From Castanea sativa (Eukaryota > Streptophyta > Magnoliopsida > Fagales > Fagaceae), in NCBI RefSeq assembly GCF_040712315.1, contig NC_134024.1, forward strand, positions 24,378,658 through 24,442,657: a stretch of DNA of 64,000 nt. Direction: 5' to 3'. Below are positions 48,233-59,129 of the stretch, one piece after another. A program made the position numbers and the translations under genes. The stretch's first letter is position 1; each line of letters opens with the position of its first letter. The notes under the pieces were generated by a model. It saw only the letters and a program-made list of their open reading frames with translations. It searched no databases and had not been told where the DNA came from.

Positions 48233-49066
48233 TGTTGGCAAACTGAGAACAATATATGTCTAGTCTAGGTTTTTAGGCAATGCTTAAAAGTAGTTGTTTT
48301 AAGGTTCAAGTCCAACTGAATGCAGAAAAGAGAGTGTGGTTTTGCTTTGCTCGACCGATCGAGAATTAGTCTCGACCGATCGAGAATTAGTCTTGACTGA
48401 TCGAAAATTACAGGTTTGCAGAATTTTAAATAGGCCCAAGCCTGCGAAAACGTTTAGGATTTCTTCTAAACTTCTCCAAATATAAAAGGAAAACCTTAGC
48501 CATGTTTTGAAGTGATCAGAGAAGACTTGTGTGTTACTTTTTGTGAGATCCGAGCGGTTTTGTACCTTCTAATTACACAAGAATCTACCAGAGCTAAAAC
48601 TTCAATCAAGTATTTGGTAGAACATAGTTGAAGATCATTACTGAAGTCGATCTGAAACATTTGAGCAGGATCTCAAAGTCACAAGTAAGGTGCCTTGTGT
48701 TGGTATAAATCCAAGAAGAGAAGGAGTTTGTGGATTTGAAGCTTGCACATGATTGTGTCAGTAAGTTACTACATGAGGTAGTAATAGATTTAGAGTTAAA
48801 TTTTATTATAAAAATTTCAATTTTCTTATAGTGGATTTACTTTACCTTGAGGATAGTTAGGTCAAATCCTCTCCAAATTTTTCCTTTGAAATGGTTAGTT
48901 TCATTGGTTTTACTAGGTTATCATATTGTGGTGTTATTTACTTTTCCGCATCTTTGCATGATATGATTTATCTGTGTTTATCCTAGATACAAAATTTAAT
49001 CTAAGTAATTACTTGGTTAATAAATTATGTTAAACAATCTGTTCAAAGGGTCTAAACGAACAAACA
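48233..49066 (+). repeat. 5' LTR of the Ty1-type element
   Basis: It starts TGTTGGCAAACTGAG and ends GAACAAACA, two bases before a primer site. TATAAAA at 48481-48487 is a likely promoter element. A 21-bp unit (TCGACCGATCGAGAATTAGTC) is repeated three times at 48351-48413, the third copy degenerate. The partner LTR is not in the window. Confidence 0.7.
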
Positions 49067-49068
49067 AG

Positions 49069-49079
49069 TGGTATCAGAG
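49069..49079 (+). promoter_or_regulatory. Primer binding site complementary to initiator tRNA-Met
   Basis: TGGTATCAGAG is the canonical first 11 bases of the site used by most plant Ty1-type elements. Its place directly after the LTR fixes the LTR end. Confidence 0.85.
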
Positions 49080-49138
49080 TGGGTTAGCTCTTGTTCTTAT
49101 GTTTCTTAACCTAGAGTTGATTCTTGACCCCTGCTGTC

Positions 49139-50990
49139 ATGGAATGCGGTCACTCTCTTGTGATTTCCCTACAATTTGATGAAAATAACTATGCTTACTA
49201 GATAGTTAGGATGAAAGTCTTTTTGAAGTCTATTGATGAGAGAGTGTGGTTATTTGTTGAGAACTGTTGGGAAAGACCAACCACTGCTATTGGTGAATGG
49301 ACTTCCCAAGAGGAAGTAGCAAGCTTTAATAGTAGGTCTATGAATGCAATATTCAATACTGTTTCCATAGAAGAATTTAAGAGGATCTCAAATGTGGAGG
49401 TTGCTCACAGCCTCAAATTGCTTGGAACATCTTGCAAATAGTGCATGAAGGCACTAGGGCAATAAAAATCAATAAATTGCAGCAGTTGACATCTAGATTT
49501 GAAAGTATTAGAATGTCTAATTATAAATCTTTTGATGAATTCTATGCTAAGTTGAATGATATTGTCAATTCAGCTTTTAATTTGGGTAAAGTATATGATC
49601 AACAAAAAATTGTTAGGAAAATTCTTAGATCATTAACTGAGGACTTTAGACCTAAAATGACTATCATAATTGAAAGTAAAGATGTTGACTCTATCCCTGT
49701 AGATGAACTTGTAGGATATTTTCAGTCCTATGAATTTGACTTACCAAAAGCAAATAAATTCAAATCTATGGCCTTAAAATCTATTGATGATGTTGATGAC
49801 TGTGGATTTGATGAAGAACTCTGATCTACTGAGATTGTTTATCTTGCTAAGAACTTTAGAAATTTTCTGATAAATAATAATAGGAGGGCAAGAAATAAAA
49901 ACAATGTTGATGCTAAGAATATGAAGAAGAATGACACTGCTAAAAACAACAATGTTGAAAAATCAAAAGATAAAATAGGTCAATCTCCCAATTGTTTTTT
50001 AAGACAACAGTGTTATGGTTGTCAGGGTTATGGTCATCTGAAATATAAGTGTCCAACTTTCTTGAGATCAAAAGGTAAGGCCATGGTTGTTACTTTGAGT
50101 GATGATGAAATTTCTGATCATGAGTCTGAAAGTAATCAAGAAGGAAACTTCATGGCCTTTACTACTATTGTTGTAGTAAGTGAAATAGAGACTATTGATG
50201 AGAACCCTTCTGAGGGAAACTCTTTAAGAATGCAAATTTGCAAGAAGCTTACAATAAGCTTTGCAAGATAGCAGCTAAAGATGCTATGAGTATTGAATCA
50301 GGATTGAAAAAGATAAACACTCTTGAACAGAAAAGAAGAATTTGTTGCTTAAGTTGTTTGATGCCAATGATCTCTTGAACCTTGTTAAGATTGAGAACAT
50401 GTCTTTGCTTGAAAAAGTTAAAAGTTTAGAATTAGAATTATCTGTTGCTAGAGAACAAATAGATAGAACTTCTACCTCTAAACTAAATGAGATGTTGCAT
50501 GTTCAAAAGTCTGTTTCTGATAAGGCAGGTTTAGGGTTTGTTGAGAGTGGATCTACTATTATGGTAAATCCTCCTAAGTTTGTACCTACTACATCATCTT
50601 TTGTTGTTCATCCAACTCTTTCTGAAGTTAAGGTACATAAGGATGTCATTTCAGCTTCTAGAAGAACTAGGGTAGATCTGAGTGAGTCTAAACCTAAGAA
50701 TCTCAATCAATCTAGAAGCAAGAAAAACCACAAACCTTAGTGGTTTTGTCACTTTTGTGGTGGAGCTGGGCATACGAGACCAAATTGCTTTAAGTTGCAA
50801 GCTTTAAAGCAAACCTTCAAACAAAAAGTGCTTGTGCTAAAAGCACAAGATCCTGTGGCACTTATTCATGAGTTGGTAAAGGTTCTTAACCTTTATATCA
50901 ATACTAGAACTGAAATTGGGGTCAATACGAATAGAAATTCCAACTCCAAGTTTGCTTCTAAAAGGGTCTAGATGCAAAAGACTTAGCCTT
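49139..50990 (+). pseudogene. SIRE-like Ty1 gag, broken by stops and frameshifts
   Basis: The ATG at 49139 opens a gag with the usual FDENNYAYW-type entry, but the Trp position is a TAG (49199-49201). It continues through a gag core (AWNILQIVHEGT, KILRSLTEDFRPK, DELVGYFQSYEF), a zinc knuckle CYGCQGYGHLKYKC (50011-50052), an acidic/Ser segment, a coiled-coil-like ELELSVAREQ region with SKLNEML and GLGFVESGS, and a second knuckle CHFCGGAGHTRPNC near 50750-50790. Frameshifts near 49410 and 50230 and stops at 49822 and 50738 inactivate it. The double knuckle and coiled coil resemble the long gag of SIRE-lineage elements. Confidence 0.75.
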
Positions 50991-52956
50991 AGTGAGTCTG
51001 TCTGACATGGTCTTTGTGTTAATTCTTTCTATTCCCTATGACCAAATTGTTTTTCTTTAGGTTTGGATTTGCATAACATTCATATATTGCATTCTAGGTT
51101 TGTTTTGTGTTGTTTTTCAATTTTAAAAAAAAATAGAAAACAGAAAAAAAAAAAAAAATTTGTATTATACATCTTCAAGATGTGTAATTGAGGTTGGCCT
51201 ATGAAATTTACATTTCATGACTGTGTACCTTCTTTAGCTTTGATGAGATTTATTTTAATGCACTTTGCTAGTTTGTGCTATGTAGTGCTTGTATTGTGTG
51301 AATTGTTTATGGTTTTTAAACACATGTTCTTGATTTTGAAGTCACATTCTTTTAATTGTAAGGATTAAAAAATCCTAGGAGAAAGGCATAATTTACCATA
51401 TCATCATTGTTACTCGCCAATCATGAACACCTGTGTGCAAATCATAAAAGTCGTGCTCGGTAAGGTGTAGCACTTGCATAGCAAAATACTTAAGGTGTTA
51501 CTGTACATTAGTTAACAGAAGCAAGAAGCAAAATGAAAAAAGAAAAAGAAAAAATGCTTCAAAAGAAAAAGAAAAGGCCAAATATTAAAAACAAAAATTT
51601 GCATGTGGTTGCAAGCGTGTTTTCTAAGAGATGTGAAAGTTATATGATATAACTCTTTAGGTGATAGCCACTTTCAAACTTATGTGATGAATAATGTAGA
51701 AAGTGTTTTTATTTTCTGTTTACATATCACCTTGTGAGTATCTCATACACTTATTAGTTGCACACACCACAAGCAAAACTTTGTTAAATTTGGTACATGT
51801 AACTGTGTGTTTAGTTTTGTGACCTTCCAAAATTAAACTTTTTGATGTGTTTAAAGCATTTTGGGGAGTGAGGAAAGAAAAGATTGAGGAAATTTGATAA
51901 AGTTTGAATTTTTCTTTGAAAAGTTTGGTTTTGAAAATCATTTGAAGTCATGAACATACATGTCATATCATAAAAACAATTTTTCAAATGATTCTGCAGA
52001 AATTTTTTTCCATAATTTTTCAAATTTCTGTTCCTTTAATATTTGACCGATTGAGTCCATTTTTTGATTGATCGAAATGTGAAGAAGAAAAATAGGATTT
52101 TTAATTCAAAGCGTCGGGTCCCTTCGATTCCTACCCGATTCCTTTCGATCAATCGAGCATGTTTTCAAGTAAAATTCAATTCCTGCCCAATTCCTCTCAG
52201 CCGTTCAGATCTCAATTTTTAAAAACATATAGGAATTAGATTTAACTTTTTCAAAAGCTCTTTGTCTTTCTCTCTAATTCCTCTCTCGATCCCTTCTCAC
52301 AAAAAAAATTTTGTTGCTTTTTTTCATGGTCAAAGCTTCAAAGTTTTTCTTCAAAACTCTAAGGTAAGACACTTTTGCCCTTTCTTTTTCATCAAATTAC
52401 ATGATTTCATGCATTTTTTCTAGGACTTTTGCACTATTCAAATTTTGGGGTTTTTAATGTTTATGAAATTTTTGATCAAATTTGAACCATGGGTTTTTGT
52501 TTATGCATCATATAAACATGATTCTCATGCTTCAATTTCAAAATTTTTGTGGTTGATTAAGAATTTCGAAACTAGGGTTCTAAGTTCTTGATAAATTGGG
52601 AATTTGTGAAATTGGACAAAATTGAATGAAGCTGACTTGTGTTATTGATAGATTGAGTGATTATAACATGTTTTATGCTTGCTATGTTGTTCAATTGATC
52701 AATATAAGGTTTTTTTTTTCCCTTTTAATTTAGGTTTTTCAAAATTGGGAATTTTCTAAAATTCTTAATTTCCTCTGTCAATTTTCAAAATTTTAATGAA
52801 ATTACTCTGTTTTTAGGGCATTAGAGCATGCATCATATGCTTTTCATTGTCATGCATCATATAGTTTTTCAAATTGCATGTTATCTTGTCTCTAACCCTT
52901 CTTAATGCAGTTTGCCCTTGGTTTGTATTGTGTTTTCTCTATTTCTGTCTTTAGTT
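50991..52956 (+). other. Non-coding linker between gag and the second frame
   Basis: AT-rich with no pol motifs in any frame. It includes A-rich blocks (51124-51160 and 51530-51580), a repeat of the GACCGAT/ATCGA motif type seen in the LTR (52042-52160) and a pyrimidine-rich stretch around 52250-52330. Its place, where pol should be, is the notable point. Confidence 0.6.
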
Positions 52957-54115
52957 ATGGCTTCTAAGGTTGGTAGGAAGTTCAAAACTTGAACAGATAG
53001 GAACCCTAAGTCTTCCTCATCTGGTTCAGCTCTAGGTGATAGAGAGTATTTTCTGTCTGCTAAATGTGAGGAAACGTATGAGACCTTAACTAAGTATAGG
53101 TTTATTTGGAGTGAGAGAGAAATAGTTTAGAGTAAGCTAGATCATTTCATTCGTAGGAACTTTGTGTCTAGGAATTGGGTTTCTTTATGTGAGGTGTCTG
53201 ATCCTCCCCCTGCAACTTTGATTAGAGAATTTTGCTCTAACCTCTCTATATATTTTGAGATCACAGGTGGTTATTACTTGACTTCTTGGATTAGAGGTTA
53301 AGAGTTTACAATCTTTAAACAAATTGTATCTGAAGCTTTATGGCTTGTTTGGATGGAGGGGAGAACGAGGGGGAGTGGAGGAGAGTAGAGTAGAGTTGGT
53401 TAAAAATAAGCTAATTTTGTATTAAATTTACTCTACTCCCCCTTCCTCTCCCTCAATCCAAACGGACCATTAGGTGTACCCATAGTTCGTAAACCCATAT
53501 ACACATACACTGAGTTTCCTGCTGTTGATGACATGATGTCACTTCTTTGTGGTCATCCTGTTTCTTGGGGTTCTGAACCAAGAACCAATTCTTGTGAATT
53601 CACTGAGATTAACTCTTTATATTTAAGGTTTACTTGTCATAATATCTATCCCATTTCAAATGTTTATACTGTTCCTATAGATGGATGTGCTTTTCTTTAT
53701 GCTTTTATTGTTGAGGGTTCCATGTGTTTACCTTTCATGTTTATTCAAACCACTGTTGATATATGTAGGAATAAGAGTAAGAGTCAGAAGTTGTTTTTCC
53801 CTATGTTCATTTTTAGGATTTTGAGGTTTTTAGGGTTGTCAGAGTTTCCTCCCTTAGAGTTAGTACATATCATTGCCCCCATAGGAGCCACCTATCTTAG
53901 ACAGCGATAGGCACAGATGAAGAGTGCTAAGCCAAGCACTGGTTCGTCTAAGAGATCACGAGGAGAAGCTACCTCTACAGCTCCCGCCTCTGGTACTATG
54001 CCTATTGCTGAGGAGACATTTATGGATCCGATTGCTGCTGTGGATCCTTCTGGTGGTGTTGTGGATGTTGATCCTATTGTTGCTCCTAATTTATCACTTT
54101 ATGCCATGATGGAGT
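52957..54115 (+). pseudogene. Plant transposon-protein-type frame (PF20167-like), broken by stops and a MITE
   Basis: The ATG at 52957 begins a basic, Ser-rich N-terminus (MASKVGRKFK). It continues with NFVSRNWVSLCEVSDPP and GGYYLTSWIRG, is interrupted by the MITE at 53341-53469, then resumes with VPIVRKPIY, DDMMSLLCGHPVSWG, NIYPISNVYTVPID and PPLELVHIIAPIGATYLRQR, followed by a Ser/Thr/Pro-rich tail. In-frame stops lie at 52990-52992, in the W-rich region, at 53299-53301 and at 53908-53910. Comparable domains occur in plant retroelement-associated proteins of unknown function. The reading frame is the same on both sides of the MITE, showing the MITE came later. The end is cut off by the next element at 54116. 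Confidence 0.7.
53341..53469. mobile_element. PIF/Harbinger-like MITE, 129 bp, inside the broken frame
   Basis: Ends are TGGCTTGTTTGGAT and, reverse-complemented, TGGTCCGTTTGGAT. Both sides carry TTA (53338-53340 and 53470-53472), the hallmark 3-bp target duplication. The subterminal GGAGGGGAG.../CTCCCCCTTCC region makes a long imperfect hairpin. Confidence 0.85.
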
Positions 54116-56045
54116 TGTGAAAGACCCCGCCTTCAGCCCATTTTAATGGTGTGTTAGGGCCAAACCCACATGAATGGGTGGAGTTGTGTTGTTGCCTTTC
54201 AAAATGAAGGTTCGACTAATTATATTTTCCCCTTTAGATTAAAGGTTTTACAATGGAGTTGCCACTTATTTAATCGTTGGAATAAATAAGAAAACCATAA
54301 TTGAAAAATTCATCATTTTATTGATTTGAAATTGAATTTACATTGATCATAGGAAATTACATGGTTTTGGTCCTAGATACAATCTAAGATGAAGTACATG
54401 GTTTTGTTTCCTAGTTACAATTTAGAAATTAAAAAGTACAAGGAAAAGCATTGATCTATCAATCCTTGATCTAAGTTCATAGGCTATGTTACAAGGTGGG
54501 AAGGTGTTAGGCACCCACCTTGCCTCAGTGAAATCAGTCTTCTAGATTATGGTGGCCAACATTCATATCACATCATCCAATATGTTATCAATCAATTTGC
54601 ATGTTGAATTTAAAGTGTGTGCATGTGATAAACCCTAGTTCAATTTATTAAGCATTTCATTTGGATTGAAAAATAAATTCTAATGAATATGTGTGGATGG
54701 TGATATCCAAGATTCAAGAATTTAAAAGAATTATTAAACAAACATTTTTTTTCATGTTTTTGATGTGGATTTAAGATTGAAACTAGTGTTATGCATGAAC
54801 ATGTGATGAACAACCAAGAACATATGAAGAACATATAAGAACAATTAAGAACATTCAAACATTTTCAAAGGAATTTAAATGATTATTATCATGCTTTAAT
54901 CTTAAATTCTCATCATAGCAACATAAAAAAACAATTGAGGAAAGAAATTATACCTTCATGCAAGATCCATATGGTGGATAATGAGACTTTTGAGAGAGGT
55001 CCTAGGGTGGAGAAAAGAAGAGTTAGGAGAGGAAGAGTGAGTCTCATTCAATACCTTGAGTCTCAAGAAGACTAAGATATGACAAGACCACTCAACTTCA
55101 CTAGAACTCAAAAGAGGAGAAGAGAGGGGGGGTTTTTGTGTCTTGGAATGGAGGAGAGGGGGGTTTATATAGTAGTGGTTGAGCAAATATGAATGGAAGA
55201 CCATTTAATGAGGGTTGAAAAAGAATCATGAATCTAGACCTCATTTTAGCCTTTGGGAAAATCTAGTGCATTAAATGTAGAGATTGATGGGAGTGAGGAG
55301 CAAGCCAAAATTCGGTTTTCTAGTAGCTGCTATAATAGCCTGTAAAGCCAACTTCAAAAAATCATATCTAACTCAATTTTGATCGGAATTGTCTCATTCT
55401 TGGGCTCAAATTGAAGCCCCGAATGTCTAGTTTTTTGGAAAATTAACCTTATTCACAGATTCAAAATATTCTGATAGATATCGACAAAATGGTGAGTAGA
55501 GGTCACTTGTTAGAAAATGGTTTCAGCACAATTAACATTAATAGGTCCCAAATTAGCTCCCAATTAACATTAAATGGCCCCAATCACTTCCATTTTAGAC
55601 TTGATTAGTTTCAAATTTACCCTAATTAAAAGATAATTGCACAAATTACTTATTGAATAATTAATATTTATCTATCTAATTAATTAGATGTATGCAACCT
55701 CACCATAAAATGTAGTCCTAACCAATCAAATTATGACACATCATTAATCTCAAATTAATTATAATTATAACCAATTGGAATCAATTGTTCATAATCACAT
55801 ATAATCGGACTCAATTTGTGATAGTGCATCTCGGCCATTAAAACTTGATTTAATGATAACTTTCAATTTGATGGTCCGATTAGGACTAATGACCAGTCGA
55901 TCTGATTGTTACAACATCAAAATCATTTTAGTGAAATGAGATTAAGGATCTAATCACCAGAATCAAGATGCATATTTCTAAGGAAAAATTACTCTTTTAC
56001 CCTCCAGGTGAGGTTAAATGCGGGTTGCAAAATTAGGTGTCAACA
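54116..56045 (+). repeat. Left LTR of the large element
   Basis: Begins TGTGAAAG and ends ...GTGTCAACA, with matching TGT/ACA termini. The right end is less certain because the second LTR is only partly in the window. TTTATATAG at 55164-55172 is a likely TATA box, conserved in the other LTR at about 63298-63306. Long and AT-rich. A conserved minus-strand frame (54956-55204) exists in both copies simply because the LTRs are copies. Confidence 0.75.
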
Positions 56046-56332
56046 GAATGCCCCTCATTGGCAGAACTTGAAAAGCGAATGTCAATGTATGAAAGAGACA
56101 CCTCACTTTGTAATTAATATTTAACCGTGGTGAATGTATGATGCATGTAGATAAAAATGCAAACGGTCATGTTATGGATCAAAATGTGGACTGAATCTCG
56201 AAGGAGATTGCCAACGTACCTCTTGGTGGGAGGATCAGGTCCAAACATAGTTCATGCATGCAAATTTTTTTTTTGAATGAGTACAAGACATGCTTACCTG
56301 AGGTCTAGAAAATATGGAGGACCAAGGATCTT

Positions 56333-57396
56333 GGCTCATGTTTTCAAAGGACCTAAGATTTTTGGATCTTGACTCATGTTTCTAGAGGACTAAGGGTTTT
56401 TTGGGCTTTGGCTCATGTTTTCAGAGGACCAAAGGTTTTGGATCCTGGCTCATGTTTTCAGAGGACCTAGGATTTTTGGATCTTGGCTCATGTTTTCAAA
56501 GGACTAAGGGTTTTTTGGGCTTTGGCTCATGCTTTCAGAAAACTAAAGGTTCTGGATCCTGGCTCATGTTTTCAAAGGACCTAGAATTTTTGGGGTTTGG
56601 CTCATGTTTTCAAAGGACCAAATGTTTTGGATCTTGGCTTATGTTTTTAGAGGACCAAGGGTTTTTTGGGCTTTGGCTCATGTTTTTAGAGGGCCAAAGG
56701 TTCTGGATCCTGACTCATGTTTTCAGAGGACCAAGGGTTTTCTGGGCTTTGGCTTATGTTTTCAAAGGACCAAAGATTCTGGATCTTGACTCATGTTTTC
56801 AGAGGACCAAAGATTTTGGATCTGGGCTCATGTTTTTAGAGGACCAAAGGATTCTAGATCCTGGCTCATGTTTTCAGAGGACCAAAGGTTCTGGATCTTG
56901 GCTCATGTTTTCAGAGGACCTAGGATTTTTGGGTTTTGGCTCATGTTTTTAGAGAACCAAAGGTTCTGGATCTTGGCTCATGTTTTCAGAGGGCCTAGGA
57001 TTTTTGGGTTTTGGCTCATGTTTTTAGAGAACCTAAGATTTTTGGGCTTTGGCTCATGTTTTTAGAAGACCAAAAGTTTTGGATCTTGGCTCATGTTTTC
57101 AAAGGACCAAAGGTTTCTGGATCCTGGCTCATGCTTTTAGAGGACCTAGGATTTTTTGGCTTTGACTCATGTTTTCAGAGGACCAAAGGTTCTGAATCTT
57201 GTCTTATGTTTTCAGAGGACCAAGGGTTTTTGGATCCTGGCTCATGTTTTCAGAGGACCTACGATTTTTTGCTTTGGCTTATGTTTTCAGAGGACCAAAG
57301 GTTCTGGATCTTGGCTCATGTTTTTAGAGGACCAAGGGTTTCTGGACTCTAGCTCATGTTTTCAGAGGACCTAGGATTTTTGGGGTTTGGCTCATG
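56333..57396 (+). repeat. ~38-bp tandem satellite, 28 units, inside the large element
   Basis: Each unit begins GGCTCATGTTTTCAGAGGA (with few variants) and is 37-39 bp long. Variants fall into three types by their second half: CCAAAGGTTCTGGATC, CCTAGGATTTTTGG and CCAAGGGTTTTTTGGGC. Types alternate in short three-unit cycles at both ends of the array. The unequal unit length shifts reading frames, so the long open frames seen here are not a conserved protein. A partial unit precedes the array (about 56315). Confidence 0.95.
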
Positions 57397-57414
57397 TGTG
57401 TGGGCCTTTTACCC

Positions 57415-57640
57415 TAATACCTGCAAAATAGATATTTCCAATTAGTAACAGAGTTATTCATTGAAAAGAATTCGGCATACCTAGCGAATGCCCCTAGTTT
57501 GGGACATATTCCATGCTTCGATGAATGCTGAGGATGGACAGTTGACTTGATGTTGCACCACTAGAAAATATGGAAGAGGATCACAGTTTTTTGTTCTTGA
57601 AGAAGAATTTAATGAAGTTCTCTCCTGGGACTCTTTATTT
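57415..57640 (+). repeat. Diverged relative of the 518-bp duplication
   Basis: It shares CTGCA-AA-AGATA-TTCAAT-like start, TTATTCATTGAAA-GAATT, AATGCCCCTAGTTT-GG-CATATTCCATGCTT and an ATGGAAGA-GAT-A ending with the units at 58101 and 58619. Downstream (57640-57960) short T-rich units with GGAAATCTTGAA and GATTGATGATTTTTT repeat irregularly. Confidence 0.6.
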
Positions 57641-58100
57641 TTTATTTTTTGAAAAAATTGGAAATCTTGAATTTTTTTTGAAGGCATTGGAATTTTTTTT
57701 TGAAAGATTTGGAAATCTTGAAATTTTTTTTAAAGGAATTGAAAATTTTGATTGATGATTTTTTTTTTAAAGCAACCTAATTGGAAATCTTGAATTTTTT
57801 GAAGGAATTGACAATTTTGATTGGTGATTTTTTTTTTTTGGGAAATTTGAAAATCTTGGACATTTTTTTGAAGGAATTGAACACTTTGATTGATGATTTT
57901 TTTTTTAAAGCAACCTAAGAAGTACGAGCCCAATGCCACTAGTCCAAAGGATTTTTTGAAAATTCCCCTTTTCTTTTCTTCTTCTTCTTCTTCTTCTTCT
58001 TCTTCTTTTTTTTCGTTGAAAGATATGGAAATCTTTTTTTTTTTTCGAGATTTGAAGATTTATCAAAAAGAGAAGAAGATGAAGATGAAGATGGAGTAAA

Positions 58101-59129
58101 AGTGATGAAGATTGATTCATGATTTTTTTTTTTTTTTTTGAAAAACCTATCATTTGAGTGAGAATAACTTTGGCTGGAAGTTGATGCAGATTGTTGGATA
58201 AGTTCTTGCTTAATTCCTGCATAAAGATAATTTCAATCAGCAATGAATTTATTCATTGAAATGAATTGGAAGTACTTACCCAATGCCCTTAGTTTAGGGC
58301 ATATTCCATGCTTAGATTGAAGCTGAATTTATTTGATGTTGTGACCATTGGAGAACATGAAAGAAGATTATGGTCCACCATCCTTGGTTCTTGCAAAAAG
58401 GCTTCATTCTCTAGCTTGTTAGAAACCAATTATCGGGAAAACATTTTTTGCCAATGTCCTTAGTGTGGACATGCTTGCAAACAAATGGATTAATGCCTCA
58501 AATGAAAACATACTTCCATGCAAGAAGAACATATTTGCACACAATATAAATAGGTCAATGCTCCAAGTTTAAACATGCTTAATGCAAACAAATGGGCTTA
58601 ACCTAGCATGCACCCAAAAGTGATGAAGATTGATTCATGATTTTTTTTTTTTTGAAAAACCTATCATTTGAGTGAGAATAACTTTGGCTGGAAGTTGATG
58701 CAGATTGTTGGATAAGTTCTTGCTTAATTCCTGCATAAAGATAATTTCAATCAGCAATGAATTTATTCATTGAAATGAATTGGAAGTACTTACCCAATGC
58801 CCCTAGTTTAGGGCATATTCCATGCTTAGATTGAAGCTGAATTTATTTGTTGTGACCATTGGAGAACATGAAAGAAGATTATGGTCCACCATCCTTGGTT
58901 CCTGCAAAAAGGCTTCGTTCTCTAGCTTGTTAGAAACCAATTATCGGGAAAACATTTTTTGCCAATGTCCTTAGTGTGGACATGCTTGCAAACAAATGGA
59001 TTAATGCCTCAAATGAAAACATACTTCCATGCAAGAAGAACATATTTGCACACAATATAAATAGGTCAATGCTCCAAGTTTAAACATGCTTAATGCAAAC
59101 AAATGGGCTTAACCTAGCATGCACCCAAA
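58101..59129 (+). repeat. Tandem 518-bp duplication, nearly identical
   Basis: Units start AGTGATGAAGATTGATTC at 58101 and 58619 and end GCATGCACCCAAA at about 58617 and 59129. Only a handful of differences are visible (poly(T) length, GATGTTGTG versus GTTGTG, CTTCATTC versus CTTCGTTC, CCCTTAG versus CCCCTAG). This marks a recent duplication, younger than the element's decay elsewhere. Confidence 0.95.

Larger units (their letters stand above)
48233..54115 (+). mobile_element. Ty1-type (SIRE-like gag) retroelement lacking pol, interrupted on its right
   Basis: In order: LTR (48233-49066), initiator-Met primer site (49069-49079), a decayed two-knuckle gag (49139-50990), a ~2-kb non-coding linker, and a second frame of plant transposon-protein type (52957 onward). 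No protease, integrase or reverse transcriptase can be read anywhere between. The second frame is cut at 54116 by the LTR of another element. Its continuation and the 3' LTR should lie beyond the window. That both frames belong to one element is an inference from collinearity. Confidence 0.65.

Noticed and set aside
48233..54115. CRISPR-like or bacterial-type systems
   Set aside because: Regularly spaced repeats in the window are plant satellites or LTR motifs without unique spacers; all context is plant nuclear.
54956..55204. Minus-strand 82-codon frame, repeated at 63088-63339
   Set aside because: Present in both places only because these are copies of one LTR; it lies over the LTR TATA region and matches no family.
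56401..57374. Long overlapping open frames (up to 183 codons) rich in repeated SCFQRTKG/LMFSEDLG-like segments
   Set aside because: They arise from a 37-39-bp satellite lacking stop codons; unit length is not a multiple of three so the frame drifts, and no start context or homologue is recognised.
57905..58243. 112-codon minus-strand frame with poly-Arg and poly-Lys
   Set aside because: Produced by TTC/CTT and T-run low-complexity DNA.
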